64,000 bases of DNA from Bacillus massiliigorillae (GTDB taxonomy: Bacteria; Bacillota; Bacilli; Bacillales; DSM-1321): the NCBI RefSeq assembly GCF_000380245.2, contig NZ_HG428742.1, positions 62,001 to 126,000 on the forward strand, read 5' to 3'. Positions 51,977-61,944 of this stretch are shown here, piece by piece. The first letter of the stretch is position 1. Each line of letters starts with the position of its first letter. A program made the translations under genes and the position numbers. The notes under the pieces are model-generated. The model saw only the letters and a program-made list of their open reading frames with translations. It ran no database searches and was not told the origin of the DNA.

Positions 51977-52865
51977 TACTCTTTTCCTTTCTATGCTTAA
52001 TGTCCCGATGAGAAACAGTAGTATGATATTCTGATTTAAAGTAGTTTCCTAAATACTCCGTGAGAGCGACAGATCGATGCTGTCCACCTGTACAGCCAAT
52101 AGCGATAACTAACTGTGCTTTTCCTTCTCGTTTGTATTGAGGCAACATAAAGCTTAATAAATCCGTAACCTTCTCAATAAATTTCTGTGTTTCAGTCCAC
52201 TTCATTACATAGCTATAAACGTCTTCATCTAATCCTGTTTTCGGTCTCATATGTTCTACATAGTAAGGATTTGGTAAGAAACGAACGTCAAAAACAGTAT
52301 CTGCGTCAATTGGAATTCCGTGCTTGAATCCAAAAGACATCACATTTACAGTAAATTCTGGACGATTATTAGAAGCAAACTGCTTTAAAATTTTTTCACG
52401 AAGTTCTCTCGGCTTTAATTCAGATGTATTGTAAATTATCTGAGCTCGACCTTTTAATTCTTCTAACAGCTTACGCTCTAGAAGAATACCATCTAAAGGT
52501 AAGCCTGCAGGAGCTAACGGATGCGTTCTTCTTGTTTCTTTATATCGACGTACAAGAGCCGCATTATCAGCATCTAAAAATAATATTTGAGCAGTCATCC
52601 AAGATGTTTCTGACATCTCGTCCAACGCTTTAAATAAAGAGTCAAAAAACTCCCTACCTCGTAAATCCATTACAAGGGCTACCTTATTCATCTTACTTCC
52701 TGATTCTTTCATTAGTTCTAAAAACTTTGGAAGTAAAGTTGGGGGTAGATTATCTACACAAAAATAGCCTAAATCTTCGAAGCTTTGTACAGCAACTGTT
52801 TTACCAGCCCCTGACATTCCAGTAATTATTACTAATTCAGTGTCTTTGTTATGCTCGTTACTCAT
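51969..52865 (-). CDS. rapZ: RNase adapter/nucleotide-binding protein RapZ (YvcJ)
   Basis: GTP/ATP-binding protein of 298 aa. Walker A is GMSGAGKTVA (about residues 15-24) and the C-terminal signature is GCTGGQHRSVALTEYLGNYF. In B. subtilis YvcJ influences competence; in E. coli RapZ controls the glmS pathway. Its position upstream of yvcK, in the same amino-sugar context, fits. Confidence 0.94.
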   Translation of the reverse strand: MSNEHNKDTELVIITGMSGAGKTVAVQSFEDLGYFCVDNLPPTLLPKFLELMKESGSKMNKVALVMDLRGREFFDSLFKALDEMSETSWMTAQILFLDADNAALVRRYKETRRTHPLAPAGLPLDGILLERKLLEELKGRAQIIYNTSELKPRELREKILKQFASNNRPEFTVNVMSFGFKHGIPIDADTVFDVRFLPNPYYVEHMRPKTGLDEDVYSYVMKWTETQKFIEKVTDLLSFMLPQYKREGKAQLVIAIGCTGGQHRSVALTEYLGNYFKSEYHTTVSHRDIKHRKEKSND

Positions 52866-52931
52866 ACTGTTCCCCCCAGTCCTTTCATACTAAATACTCT
52901 ATTTAAGGACGTTTTTTTTGATTATTACCGA

Positions 52932-53390
52932 TTAATTTGGATCTAGGCGGTAAGATAATAATTCAAAATCTGGTGTATACGTAAAAGTACCATAAATTAG
53001 ACCGCTACCGTGTATCATATAATCTAATATATGATAGTCACCTTCAGCCATCGGTAAATCTTTTAAATCAGCTGTATTTTGCCAAGACAGCTTGCCTTCT
53101 TCACTATTTTCAATCAGTTGACCATCAAATTCATCAGCCACAAACGTAAACATCATCCATTCTGACTGAACTTGATCGCCTTCTTTCATAATAAATGTAA
53201 AGATACCTTTTATTTTAGGATTCTTAATATAAATCCCTGATTCTTCTCTAAATTCACGAACACAGGCATCCTTAACAGATTCCCCTGGTTCCATTTTACC
53301 ACCTGGCGCAACAAACCAGCCACGGCGGGGCTTTTGTAACAATAATAATTGATCACCTTTTGTTAATACACAATTGGTCACACGCTGCAT
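52932..53390 (-). CDS. yvcI: NUDIX hydrolase (YvcI-like)
   Basis: Hydrolase of nucleoside diphosphate-linked compounds, possibly oxidised nucleotides, 152 aa. The Nudix box GGKMEPGESVKDACVREFREESG (Gx5Ex7REUxEExG) is intact. First gene of the yvcI-rapZ-yvcK-whiA-crh transcript in the usual order; rapZ follows 66 nt downstream. Confidence 0.9.
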   Translation of the reverse strand: MQRVTNCVLTKGDQLLLLQKPRRGWFVAPGGKMEPGESVKDACVREFREESGIYIKNPKIKGIFTFIMKEGDQVQSEWMMFTFVADEFDGQLIENSEEGKLSWQNTADLKDLPMAEGDYHILDYMIHGSGLIYGTFTYTPDFELLSYRLDPN

Positions 53391-53423
53391 TTATTTCACC
53401 TCAAGACGTTACCGTAACATAAT

Positions 53424-53452
53424 GCCATATATCTAATTTATACATTTGTCAA
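53424..53452 (-). promoter_or_regulatory. Possible sigma-A promoter of the yvcI-crh transcript
   Basis: Perfect -35 TTGACA (53447-53452), 17-nt spacer, then TATGGC (53424-53429), a poor -10. It is about 35 nt upstream of the NUDIX ATG. The rest of 53391-53590 has no gene. Confidence 0.4.
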
Positions 53453-53591
53453 GAAATCGTATTCCATTCATTATACTATTTTTAGTTTCTTTCTGAAAGA
53501 AGGCTGTTTATTATTGTTTAATTATAAATGGTGAAAAAACATTGAAGCACTGTTATTACAAGAGGAGGGCAACACATTACTTCCTTTCATT

Positions 53592-53628
53592 TCAAAAAAA
53601 GAACACAGGTTCAACACCTGTGCTCTCA
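53592..53628 (-). terminator. Terminator of trxB
   Basis: Stem GAGCACAGGT / ACCTGTGTTC (one mismatch) with TTTTTTT after it on the minus strand. Confidence 0.75.
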
Positions 53629-53731
53629 TATATTTTTAAACTTAAAGGGGGTATTCTGTATTTCTTATCATACCCAATAAACATTTCATACATGTTACAG
53701 TGGAATTAAATGACAATGACAATCAAATGTA

Positions 53732-54682
53732 TTACGCGTTAGCTTTTTGAGCTTCTAGTAATTCTTCAACGAAATGTTGAGCATTTTGTGCCGCAATACT
53801 TCCATCGCCTGTTGCTGTTACAATTTGACGTAACGTCTTTTCACGAATATCTCCAGCAGCGAAGATTCCTTCAACGCTAGTCTCCATTTGCTCATTTGTA
53901 ACAATATAACCACTTTCATTTGTAATACCTAATGATGCAAACGGTTTTGTTAATGGTTCCATACCGATGTATACGAATACACCATCAGCTTTAAACTCTT
54001 GCTCTTCGCCATTGACTGTAGAAACAAGTGTTACGCTACCAACCTTACCGTCTTTTTCATTGATTTGCTTCACTGTGTGATTCCAAATGAAATCGATTTT
54101 CTCATTCGCGAATGCACGATCTTGAAGAATTTTTTGCGCTCTTAATTCATCTCTTCTATGAACGATAGTCACTTTAGAAGCGAAACGAGTTAAGTATACG
54201 CCTTCTTCAACAGCTGAGTCTCCGCCACCAATTACAACTAATTCTTTATTTTTAAAGAATGCTCCATCACATACAGCGCAATAAGAAACGCCACGTCCAC
54301 CAAGCTCTTTCTCACCTGGCACACCGATTTTTTTATACTGAGCTCCAGCAGCAATAATGATTGAACGAGCTTTAAACTCTTTAGAGCCACAGTTAATTGT
54401 TTTGTACTCTTTATGATCAATTACTTCTTTAACGTCACCATACGCATATTCTGCACCGAATTTTTTCGCATGATCAAACATTTTTGTAGATAAATCAGGT
54501 CCAAGAATATGATCAAATCCTGGGTAGTTCTCTACTTCTTCTGTGTTTGCCATTTGCCCACCTGGTACACCACGCTCAAGCATTAATGTAGATAGGTTTG
54601 CACGAGATGTATAAACTGCCGCAGTCATTCCAGCCGGTCCAGCACCAATAATGACAACATCATAAATTTTTTCTTCAGACAT
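53732..54682 (-). CDS. trxB: Thioredoxin reductase
   Basis: NADPH-dependent flavoenzyme that reduces thioredoxin. It is 316 aa from the ATG at 54682 (AAGGAG eight nt upstream). FAD motif VIIGAGPAGMTAAVY, redox pair C135/C138 (SYCAVCDGAFF) and NADPH motif VVIGGGDSAVEEGVYL. The presence of CAVC contrasts with the related reductase at 19936, which lacks it. Confidence 0.97.
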   Translation of the reverse strand: MSEEKIYDVVIIGAGPAGMTAAVYTSRANLSTLMLERGVPGGQMANTEEVENYPGFDHILGPDLSTKMFDHAKKFGAEYAYGDVKEVIDHKEYKTINCGSKEFKARSIIIAAGAQYKKIGVPGEKELGGRGVSYCAVCDGAFFKNKELVVIGGGDSAVEEGVYLTRFASKVTIVHRRDELRAQKILQDRAFANEKIDFIWNHTVKQINEKDGKVGSVTLVSTVNGEEQEFKADGVFVYIGMEPLTKPFASLGITNESGYIVTNEQMETSVEGIFAAGDIREKTLRQIVTATGDGSIAAQNAQHFVEELLEAQKANA

Positions 54683-54784
54683 GCATGTCACTCCTTCAAA
54701 TCAACTTTTTTATTCCCTTCCGCTTGTTCAAGACACCCTAACTCTAATCCTATATAACGAAGGAAATAACGTCCAAAAATCTGC

Positions 54785-56281
54785 TCAATATAGTAAGCTG
54801 TTCACTATTTTTACATACTTACGCAATGTCGAAATAGAAACACCATACTTTACGGCAAGATCTTTTTGAAGTAACAGTTCGTTCGTCATCTTACTCCACA
54901 CATATTCTACCGCCCCTGCCCATGCTGAAGGATTGGAAAACTTTATGCCTTCTTTCCTTGCTTCTTCATAAGCAGAAAACCAGATAATAAATAAGCCAGA
55001 TTCGATTAGTGTTATTGGATGATATTGTTTATATAATAATTCTGCCACTTCATCGATAAAATAAACAATGGGTTCTATTGTATCACCATTATTTATAAGG
55101 CGAACATAACTATTCTCAATCGTTGAAAAAAGTTCGTTATTTAGTATAGCCGAATGATGAGCTAATTGTTTCTTATCAAAGCTATGCTTGTATAAGAATA
55201 AACCTAAAAGACGCTCTTCGATTAGTTCACTTTCTAATTTTTTCACAATAATATCTATTTGATGCTCAAAAGATTCTAAATTAGCATGAATCATTCCCCA
55301 TGGTTCTAACCCTTCTTTATCAGGATTTATAGTGAGTACTTTTTTCCAAGCGCTTTTGGCACTTCGCTCATAACCAAGATGATGCGAACTGTAAGATAAC
55401 CAATAATAGAAAGTATCATCACCTTCAAAGCCTGATTTCTGAAGACGCTTTAACCACATATATGCTAGTTCGAATTTACCAACTAAGGCAAAAGTGGCAC
55501 CTAATTTATATTGCTGCTCCGGAAGAATTGGACGAATCTTCTCAAGGGATGCTACAACTACATCTACTTCTTCTGCATTCTTCTCATAGAAATAGAACAC
55601 TACTAAATTACATAGCGCATGCAAATTCCCAGGATTCTTCTCTAACACTTCCTCTAGTATATGAAATGCTTCTTGACGTTGTCCTAAATAATAATGAGCT
55701 AGCGCTAAATTATTGTAGGCAAACCAAAATTCCGGATTATTTTGAATGGTCTCTTTTAAGACATCAATTGCTTTTTCAAAATCACCCGTTTCAAGATATT
55801 CTCTTGCTTTTTCTTGTTCATGAATTAACGTATCTTGCTCAAATAGACTTTCTTCTGTCTCACTATTCTCTAATGTAATGAGCTCTATAAGATCCTCTGC
55901 ATCCTCAATAAATTCTCCATGCTTATCTTTGTTTATATATTCATTCGCATGTCGATATGCTTCTTTAAACAAACCAAGATGTGCATAATTATTTGCAAGG
56001 AAATAATGACACTCAGTCATATATGGATCTAATTGTGAGATAATATCTTCTAAGATAACATTCGAATCACTATATTCACCTAAATCTGTGCAAACAATAG
56101 CTAATTGGCATGCAATCATCGGCTCAAAAGGCTCTAGCTCAAATGCTCTTCCAAAATATTTTTTTGCTTTATATAAATCACGACGATGGTAAGCTTGTAA
56201 TCCTTTAGAGAAATAATATTCTCCTGTTGGATGAAACGACAATATTTTTGCTGTTTGTATTGAATGAGAATCCTTTATCAT
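54785..56281 (-). CDS. Tetratricopeptide repeat protein (YvcD-like)
   Basis: About 498 aa from the ATG at 56281 (GGAGG five nt before). TPR units are visible from about residue 20 to 330, including AYHRRDLYKAKKYFGRAFELEP, EYLETGDFEKAIDVLKE and LAHYYLGQRQEAFHILEEV. A C-terminal helical region follows, with a HTH-like end (LAVKYGVSISTLRKYVKIV). It precedes trxB as in B. subtilis. Its partner is unknown. Confidence 0.85.
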   Translation of the reverse strand: MIKDSHSIQTAKILSFHPTGEYYFSKGLQAYHRRDLYKAKKYFGRAFELEPFEPMIACQLAIVCTDLGEYSDSNVILEDIISQLDPYMTECHYFLANNYAHLGLFKEAYRHANEYINKDKHGEFIEDAEDLIELITLENSETEESLFEQDTLIHEQEKAREYLETGDFEKAIDVLKETIQNNPEFWFAYNNLALAHYYLGQRQEAFHILEEVLEKNPGNLHALCNLVVFYFYEKNAEEVDVVVASLEKIRPILPEQQYKLGATFALVGKFELAYMWLKRLQKSGFEGDDTFYYWLSYSSHHLGYERSAKSAWKKVLTINPDKEGLEPWGMIHANLESFEHQIDIIVKKLESELIEERLLGLFLYKHSFDKKQLAHHSAILNNELFSTIENSYVRLINNGDTIEPIVYFIDEVAELLYKQYHPITLIESGLFIIWFSAYEEARKEGIKFSNPSAWAGAVEYVWSKMTNELLLQKDLAVKYGVSISTLRKYVKIVNSLLY

Positions 56282-56394
56282 GTAATCCTCCATAAATTGT
56301 TGATTAACCTAACTATTATACCATATTTTTACGTTTTCTCAAAAGAACACGCATAGTCAAGAAAGTGAAACAGTAACAAATAAGATATATCACT

Positions 56395-57270
56395 TTATTC
56401 ACCAAACGTGTGCCAAATCTCTTTCACTAATTGTAGAAATGTTTGTATGACCGCTTCCTGTGAACGGTCTTTTAAATAGATAATGGAAGTATCAAGCTTC
56501 TTAGGAAACTGATGCAAAATAGATAGAGAACCATTTTTAATTTCTTCTTTAATAATTGCGGAACCTAAAATGCCTATGCCTGTTCGATTAACAACAGCAC
56601 GTTTAATCGTCTCTTCACTATTACATTCTATAATTGTTTTTGGGTTATAGTTCAAATCTGAAAACAGCTGTAACTGACTTTTAATCGGATCGATACTTTT
56701 ATCATTCAAGAAAGGCAAGTTATTCATAATATAAGATTTATCATGCTTCTGCAATACCTCAGTCGAAACCACCAATACTAAATCTTCACTTTCAATCACC
56801 TCTGATTGAATTTCAGGAATATCACACATTCCTGCAATAATTCCGATATCAGCTTGGTTCGAACAAATCATTTTAGCCACTTCAATACTGTTGCATGATT
56901 TTAAACTAATCTCTCCATTAGGATAAAGCTTGAGGTAAGAATGTAAAATGCTTGATAAATAATGCGAACAATAGAACTCAGGGCTCGCAATGATAAGCTT
57001 TTCATAATTCTCATCTAACCTCTTTAAATCCTCTTCCATTTCTTCTAAACTCTTAAATATTTTATCAACATGTTGCTTTAATAACTGTCCTGTTGGTGTT
57101 AAAAATGTTTGTTTTCCTATACGAGTAAAAAGCGGATGCCCTATTTCTTTTTCTAAAGCTTTAATTTGAAATGTGATCGTAGGTTGGGTATAACCCAAAT
57201 GTTCTGCTGCTTTCGTTAAATTCAAGTATTCAGCGGCTACCTTAAACGCCTTTAAATTTCGCAGTTCCAT
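56395..57270 (-). CDS. LysR-family transcriptional regulator
   Basis: 291 aa. N-terminal winged helix MELRNLKAFKVAAEYLNLTKAAEHLGYTQPTITFQIKALEKEIG, then the periplasmic-binding-like effector domain (about 90-290). It lies just downstream of the M20/symporter set on the same strand, separated by a terminator, so it may control that set or other genes. Confidence 0.9.
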   Translation of the reverse strand: MELRNLKAFKVAAEYLNLTKAAEHLGYTQPTITFQIKALEKEIGHPLFTRIGKQTFLTPTGQLLKQHVDKIFKSLEEMEEDLKRLDENYEKLIIASPEFYCSHYLSSILHSYLKLYPNGEISLKSCNSIEVAKMICSNQADIGIIAGMCDIPEIQSEVIESEDLVLVVSTEVLQKHDKSYIMNNLPFLNDKSIDPIKSQLQLFSDLNYNPKTIIECNSEETIKRAVVNRTGIGILGSAIIKEEIKNGSLSILHQFPKKLDTSIIYLKDRSQEAVIQTFLQLVKEIWHTFGE

Positions 57271-57393
57271 ACATTATCACCTACTTTTCTTAGCCATATA
57301 TTCTAGCATTCGAGACCATCTTACAGGAAAAAATGAAGTTGAACAAATAATATTCATTTTATTTTAATAATTCTATACATAAACTAAGAAAAA

Positions 57394-57433
57394 AAAAGCA
57401 ATGCAATCATTTCCTGATTACATTACTTTTTAC
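57394..57433 (-). terminator. Terminator of the symporter/M20 operon
   Basis: Stem AAAAGTAATGTAATCA with TGATTGCATTGCTTTT (minus strand; two mismatches) followed by a T run. It lies 5 nt past the M20 stop. Confidence 0.7.
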
Positions 57434-57437
57434 AAAC

Positions 57438-58637
57438 CTATTTAAAGCTTGGTTTAATAACACCATCTGAAAGATAATTTAACACAGTTGCTATAAATAC
57501 TTTACCGATTGTTAACATAGCACTTTCATCTACATCAAACTTTGGATGATGATGCGGGTAAGTCGCCTTGATAGCTGGATTTCCCCCACCAACAAAAAAG
57601 TACATACCCGGTACTTCTTTTTGATAATAAGAAAAATCCTCACTTCCCATCATCGGCGGTACTCGTTTCACCTGCTCTTCATCAAAAACGAGCTTAGCCA
57701 TTGCCTCTACACGATTTGTTTCAGTAGCATCATTGTACATCGAAGGAGCATCTCGTAAGTACTTATACTCAAACGTTGCACCCGCGCTATCACAGGTTGA
57801 TTTCACCATTTGTCCTATTGTTTCTTCAATTAAATCACGTACATCTTCTTCAAATGTACGCACTGTACCCGTAATCTTCACTGAATCTGGTATCACATTA
57901 GGAGCTTGTCCACTATGAATGGAACCAACTGTTACAACAGCAGACTTAAGAGGGTCTATTCTTCTACTAACAATCTGTTGCAAGTTTAGAACAACTTGGC
58001 AGCCTAACACTAACGGATCAACAGTTAGATGTGGTTGAGAGCCATGCCCACCCTTACCAAATATCTCGATTTCAAATTCATCCGCCGCCGTCGACATATA
58101 GCCTTCTCCTACACCAATTTCTCCAACTGGCATTGTCGACATAACATGAGCTCCATAAATCACATCTACTCCATCTAAGCATCCGTCTTCAATCATTGGC
58201 TTAGCACCACCAGGAGTAAGTTCTTCAGCAAATTGATGAAGAAAGACGATTGTTCCACTAATGTCATCTTTCACTTCACTCAAAACCGTTGCAACACCGA
58301 GAAGGGCAGCTGTATGAAGATCGTGCCCACATGCATGCATCACACCAGGAATACGAGATTTATAGTCCACTTCCTTCTCATCTTGAATCGGAAGTGCATC
58401 AAAGTCTGCTCGTAACGCTACCGTCTTCCCAGGCTTTCCTCCTTTGAGGATACCAAGTACACCTCTTCCACCAACTCCTGTTTTCACCTCTACCCCTAGA
58501 CCTTTTAAGTAATCCGCAATCTTTTTTGGTGTGTTTACTTCTTGAAATGAAATTTCGGGATACATATGAAGATCTCGACGAAAATGAACCATTTCCGGAT
58601 AGATTTCATGTAATCTACTAAATATTGTTTCAATCAT
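57438..58637 (-). CDS. M20-family amidohydrolase (third paralogue)
   Basis: Metallo-amidohydrolase of 399 aa, distinct from the tandem pair at 33-35 kb but of the same subfamily. Motifs: PGVMHACGHDLHTAALLGVATVL, LHQFAEELTPGGAKPM, GKGGHGSQPHLTVDP, MMGSEDFSYY and HHHPKFDVDE. It follows an SSS symporter by 18 nt, so uptake and cleavage of an N-acyl amino acid or small amide are probably linked. Substrate unknown. Confidence 0.87.
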   Translation of the reverse strand: MIETIFSRLHEIYPEMVHFRRDLHMYPEISFQEVNTPKKIADYLKGLGVEVKTGVGGRGVLGILKGGKPGKTVALRADFDALPIQDEKEVDYKSRIPGVMHACGHDLHTAALLGVATVLSEVKDDISGTIVFLHQFAEELTPGGAKPMIEDGCLDGVDVIYGAHVMSTMPVGEIGVGEGYMSTAADEFEIEIFGKGGHGSQPHLTVDPLVLGCQVVLNLQQIVSRRIDPLKSAVVTVGSIHSGQAPNVIPDSVKITGTVRTFEEDVRDLIEETIGQMVKSTCDSAGATFEYKYLRDAPSMYNDATETNRVEAMAKLVFDEEQVKRVPPMMGSEDFSYYQKEVPGMYFFVGGGNPAIKATYPHHHPKFDVDESAMLTIGKVFIATVLNYLSDGVIKPSFK

Positions 58638-58655
58638 TGTTAAGACTCCTATCTA

Positions 58656-60131
58656 TTATGCTATATCTACTGAATCAACTTTTGAAACTGCTAGCTTTCT
58701 CGTCATCATACTAACGAGAATCATCACTACAACATTGAAGAATAAAGCTATAATTCCGATATCTAAATCTTTAATTACGCTTGGTAACGAAGGAAATAAA
58801 GTACCAAAAGATGAATTATTAATGGTTGTATACATAACTGCTCCAACACCTGTAATCATACCTGCAGCGGCACCATATTTTGTTACAAAGTTTCGCTTCA
58901 TAAAACTGAATAATAATGCAGGCAATAATTGCGCAATAAAACCGTATCCTAACAGCAATAAAGTGACGATTGTATTTCCTCCATTAATCGTAAAATACAC
59001 TGCAATAATCGCAATTACTGGAACCAATAATTTAGCCAATAGAGCTACTTGTTTATTAGAAGCGCTCGGTTGAACCTCTTTATAAACATTTAAGGAAAGA
59101 GATGTAGCGGTTGACATAATAAGCATCGAACCTGGAACTAACGCCGTTAATAATCCCGCTGCACCTATCAAACCAACAAACCACGGATCAAACGTTTGAA
59201 TTGATAATTGAAGTAACGCAAGATCAATCTCTCCACCCTTCAACCCCGGTACTTGTTCGATTGCGGTAAATCCAACGAAAAAGACAAATAATAACATTAA
59301 CGAATAAATAGGTTGCATAATTGTATTTTTTCTAATGGCTTTGCCACTCTTTGACGAATAAATCGCTCCAAAAAGATGAGGCCATACAAGTCCTCCAACC
59401 GCACTTAATAACGAAGCTGATATAAACCAAGAAATACTTAACCCTTCTTTAGGCAACGTAAAAAAGCCAGGTTTTACGTTTTCCACAGCCTCAAACATTG
59501 GCTGAATGCCTCCATAATAATGAAAAGGTAAGTAAAGACCTAAAAACAATACAATAAAGAAAATCATGAAATCTTTTAATACTGCTGTCCATGCCGAACC
59601 ATGTATACCTGAAATCATCACATAAACCGTTAAAATACTTGCACCTATAATAATGGCCGTTGTAGAAGAAATTGTTCCGTACGATGCAACAGAAACAATC
59701 ATCCCTAACCCTTTTAATTGGAGCACTAAATATGGAACCATCGAAATAACGCCAATAATCGTTACCAAAACACCTAAGAAACGACTATCATACTTACTTT
59801 TGAAAAAATCAGATTGAGAGACTAATTTATGTTGCTTTGCATATTTCCATATAGCAGGAGCTAACCAATACATCACAATGATGGATAGCGGTAAATAAAT
59901 AATCATATAAGCCGCTGGAATTCCTTTATCATAAGCCCAGCCGCTACCTCCTAGAAATGTAAACGTTGTGTTCATTTCACCTGCAAGTAGAATAAAAATG
60001 AAGAATGATCCAAGCCCACGACCACCTACTGCCCATTCATCCAAATCCATACTACGGCCTTTTTTTGCCTTAACACCTAAATAAAGCGAAATACATATAA
60101 AAACTATGATTACGATAAGAGCTGCGTTCAT
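58656..60131 (-). CDS. Sodium:solute symporter (SSS family)
   Basis: Sodium-coupled permease of 491 aa with about 13 helices. It begins ALIVIIVFICISLYLGVKAKKGRSMDLDEWAVGGRGLG, then GGSGWAYDKG, the SSS-like core GIHGSAWTAVLKD and a helix SMLIMSTATSLSLNVYKEV. The start overlaps the small DUF3311 gene (ATGA). Pantothenate, proline or other carboxylates are family substrates; here linkage to M20 suggests an amide or its acid. Confidence 0.88.
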   Translation of the reverse strand: MNAALIVIIVFICISLYLGVKAKKGRSMDLDEWAVGGRGLGSFFIFILLAGEMNTTFTFLGGSGWAYDKGIPAAYMIIYLPLSIIVMYWLAPAIWKYAKQHKLVSQSDFFKSKYDSRFLGVLVTIIGVISMVPYLVLQLKGLGMIVSVASYGTISSTTAIIIGASILTVYVMISGIHGSAWTAVLKDFMIFFIVLFLGLYLPFHYYGGIQPMFEAVENVKPGFFTLPKEGLSISWFISASLLSAVGGLVWPHLFGAIYSSKSGKAIRKNTIMQPIYSLMLLFVFFVGFTAIEQVPGLKGGEIDLALLQLSIQTFDPWFVGLIGAAGLLTALVPGSMLIMSTATSLSLNVYKEVQPSASNKQVALLAKLLVPVIAIIAVYFTINGGNTIVTLLLLGYGFIAQLLPALLFSFMKRNFVTKYGAAAGMITGVGAVMYTTINNSSFGTLFPSLPSVIKDLDIGIIALFFNVVVMILVSMMTRKLAVSKVDSVDIA

Positions 60132-60343
60132 TCTTCATCACCTTCTTGATTTGCAGGATCAAGTTTATAAACAACGTATAAAATCCCACTAATTAATACC
60201 GTCCATATAACCACCCAAAACAAAAGAAATGGCATACCTAATACATATATCTGTACCTTGTTAACAAGTGGTAACAAGCCTAATGCCAAGACAAAAGGAA
60301 TGATTGATAAAATGTGTATCAACTTCATCCATTTAACCCCCAT
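60128..60343 (-). CDS. DUF3311 small membrane protein
   Basis: 71-aa protein with two helices (about 6-25 and 32-58) and an acidic tail (LDPANQEGDEE). DUF3311 proteins commonly precede SSS symporters, as here with a 4-nt overlap, and probably act as a small subunit or assembly partner, an inference from gene order. Confidence 0.8.
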   Translation of the reverse strand: MGVKWMKLIHILSIIPFVLALGLLPLVNKVQIYVLGMPFLLFWVVIWTVLISGILYVVYKLDPANQEGDEE

Positions 60344-60470
60344 AACTATAATAAATGCATATATATTAACAAAACTGATTATTTATAATAATAGCAAAAC
60401 AATTCCCACTCAGTGATTGAAGTTTTAAATGGTTACCATTCAATATGTTAATATATGAATTTGGCAGCAA

Positions 60471-60519
60471 AAAAAAGAACATAAGCCGCTTTCTATAAGC
60501 ATTGCTCATGTTCCTTTTA
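60471..60519 (-). terminator. Terminator of the his operon
   Basis: Minus-strand stem AAAAGGAACATGAGC with GCTTATGTTCTTTT (one G-U) followed by a run of T. It lies 6 nt past hisI. Confidence 0.8.
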
Positions 60520-60524
60520 ATCTT

Positions 60525-61166
60525 CTATTCTTCTTTATTCTTATCTGCGTGTCTTTGCTTCAATGCAGCAATTACATCAGAGAATGGTAGGTTTTGTTCT
60601 TTCAACAATACTAACAAGTGAAAAATCAAATCCGCACTTTCCCATTGCAGTTCATCATGGTCGCGATTCTTAGCAGCAATAATAACTTCTGCAGATTCTT
60701 CTCCGACCTTCTTCAAAATTTTATCTACGCCTTTTTCGAATAAATATGTAGTATATGAGCCTTCAGGGCGTTCTTTCTCTCTTTGATTGATCAGTTCTTC
60801 TAATTGATATAAGAAAGCGACATCTTCCTTCTTATTAGCCACTTCTGCTTCATATAAAACTTCCGTAAAGCATGATGTAGTACCTGTATGACATGCAGGT
60901 CCGTTTGGTTTTACAAGGACAACAAGTGCATCTTTGTCACAATCATATGTGATAGATGTAATACGTTGTGTATTTCCACTAGTTTCTCCTTTATGCCAAA
61001 GCTCACTTCGAGAACGGCTGTAAAACCATGTCTCTCCTGTTTCAATTGATTTTTGTAACGATTCCTCATTCATATATGCTAATGTTAATACTTCTTTTGT
61101 TTCAGCATCTTGTACGATTGCTGGAATTAAACCATTGCTATCAAATTTTAATTGTGTGCCATTCAT
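60525..61166 (-). CDS. hisI: Phosphoribosyl-AMP cyclohydrolase / phosphoribosyl-ATP pyrophosphatase (bifunctional)
   Basis: Catalyses steps 2 and 3 of histidine synthesis. 213 aa with both domains fused: the N-terminal cyclohydrolase (LTLAYMNEESLQKSIETGETWFYSRSR, zinc Cys in YDCDKDA and GPACHTGTTSCF) and the C-terminal pyrophosphohydrolase (SYTTYLFEKGVDKILKKVGEESAEVIIAAKN). It overlaps hisF by 4 nt. Confidence 0.96.
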   Translation of the reverse strand: MNGTQLKFDSNGLIPAIVQDAETKEVLTLAYMNEESLQKSIETGETWFYSRSRSELWHKGETSGNTQRITSITYDCDKDALVVLVKPNGPACHTGTTSCFTEVLYEAEVANKKEDVAFLYQLEELINQREKERPEGSYTTYLFEKGVDKILKKVGEESAEVIIAAKNRDHDELQWESADLIFHLLVLLKEQNLPFSDVIAALKQRHADKNKEE

Positions 61167-61921
61167 CGAACATTCACTCCTTCTTGTTGTAAATACGCTT
61201 TGACTTCCTTGACGGATGTTTCTTTATAATGAAAAATCGATGCTGCTAATGCCGCATCCGCTTTTCCTTCATTAAATGCTTCTTTAAAATGCTCAGCATT
61301 ACCAGCACCACCCGAAGCAATAACTGGAACACTTACGGCACTGCTTACAGCACTCGTTAAAGCTAAATCAAATCCTGCTTTTTCACCGTCACAGTTCATA
61401 CTAGTCAATAAAATTTCACCTGCACCACGTTCAACGACTTCTTTTGCCCATTCAATAACGTCTCGTTCCGTTTCACGTCTACCACCATGTGTATATACTT
61501 TCCATGAGCCTGTACTTTCATCATACTTCGCATCAATAGCAACTACGATACACTGTGCGCCGAAATATTGACTACCTTCATTAATTAAGCTTGGATTTTC
61601 TACAGCTGCTGTATTTAAAGACACCTTATCCGCACCTGCTCTTAAAATGCGCTTCATATCTTCCAAACTATTAATTCCTCCACCAACTGTGAAAGGAATA
61701 GCTAGCTGTGAAGCCACATCTTGTACGACTTGAACCATTGTTTTTCGTCCTTCGTGTGAAGCAGAAATATCGAGAAAAACAAGTTCATCCGCACCTTCTT
61801 GATCATAAAACTTCGCTAATTCTACTGGATCTCCAGCATCGCGAAGACTAACGAATTGGATTCCTTTTACTACACGACCTTCTTTTACATCCAAACAAGG
61901 AATAATACGTTTTGTAATCAC
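61163..61921 (-). CDS. hisF: Imidazole glycerol phosphate synthase, cyclase subunit
   Basis: (beta/alpha)8-barrel subunit that makes imidazole glycerol phosphate and AICAR with ammonia from HisH. 252 aa. IIPCLDVKEGRVVKG with catalytic Asp11, VGGGINSLEDMKRIL, LNTAAVENPSLI and IASGGAGNAEHF. The start is GTG after GGAGGAG. It overlaps hisI. Confidence 0.96.
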   Translation of the reverse strand: MITKRIIPCLDVKEGRVVKGIQFVSLRDAGDPVELAKFYDQEGADELVFLDISASHEGRKTMVQVVQDVASQLAIPFTVGGGINSLEDMKRILRAGADKVSLNTAAVENPSLINEGSQYFGAQCIVVAIDAKYDESTGSWKVYTHGGRRETERDVIEWAKEVVERGAGEILLTSMNCDGEKAGFDLALTSAVSSAVSVPVIASGGAGNAEHFKEAFNEGKADAALAASIFHYKETSVKEVKAYLQQEGVNVR

Positions 61922-61944
61922 TAGTGCTCCTCCTTTTCTCTTCG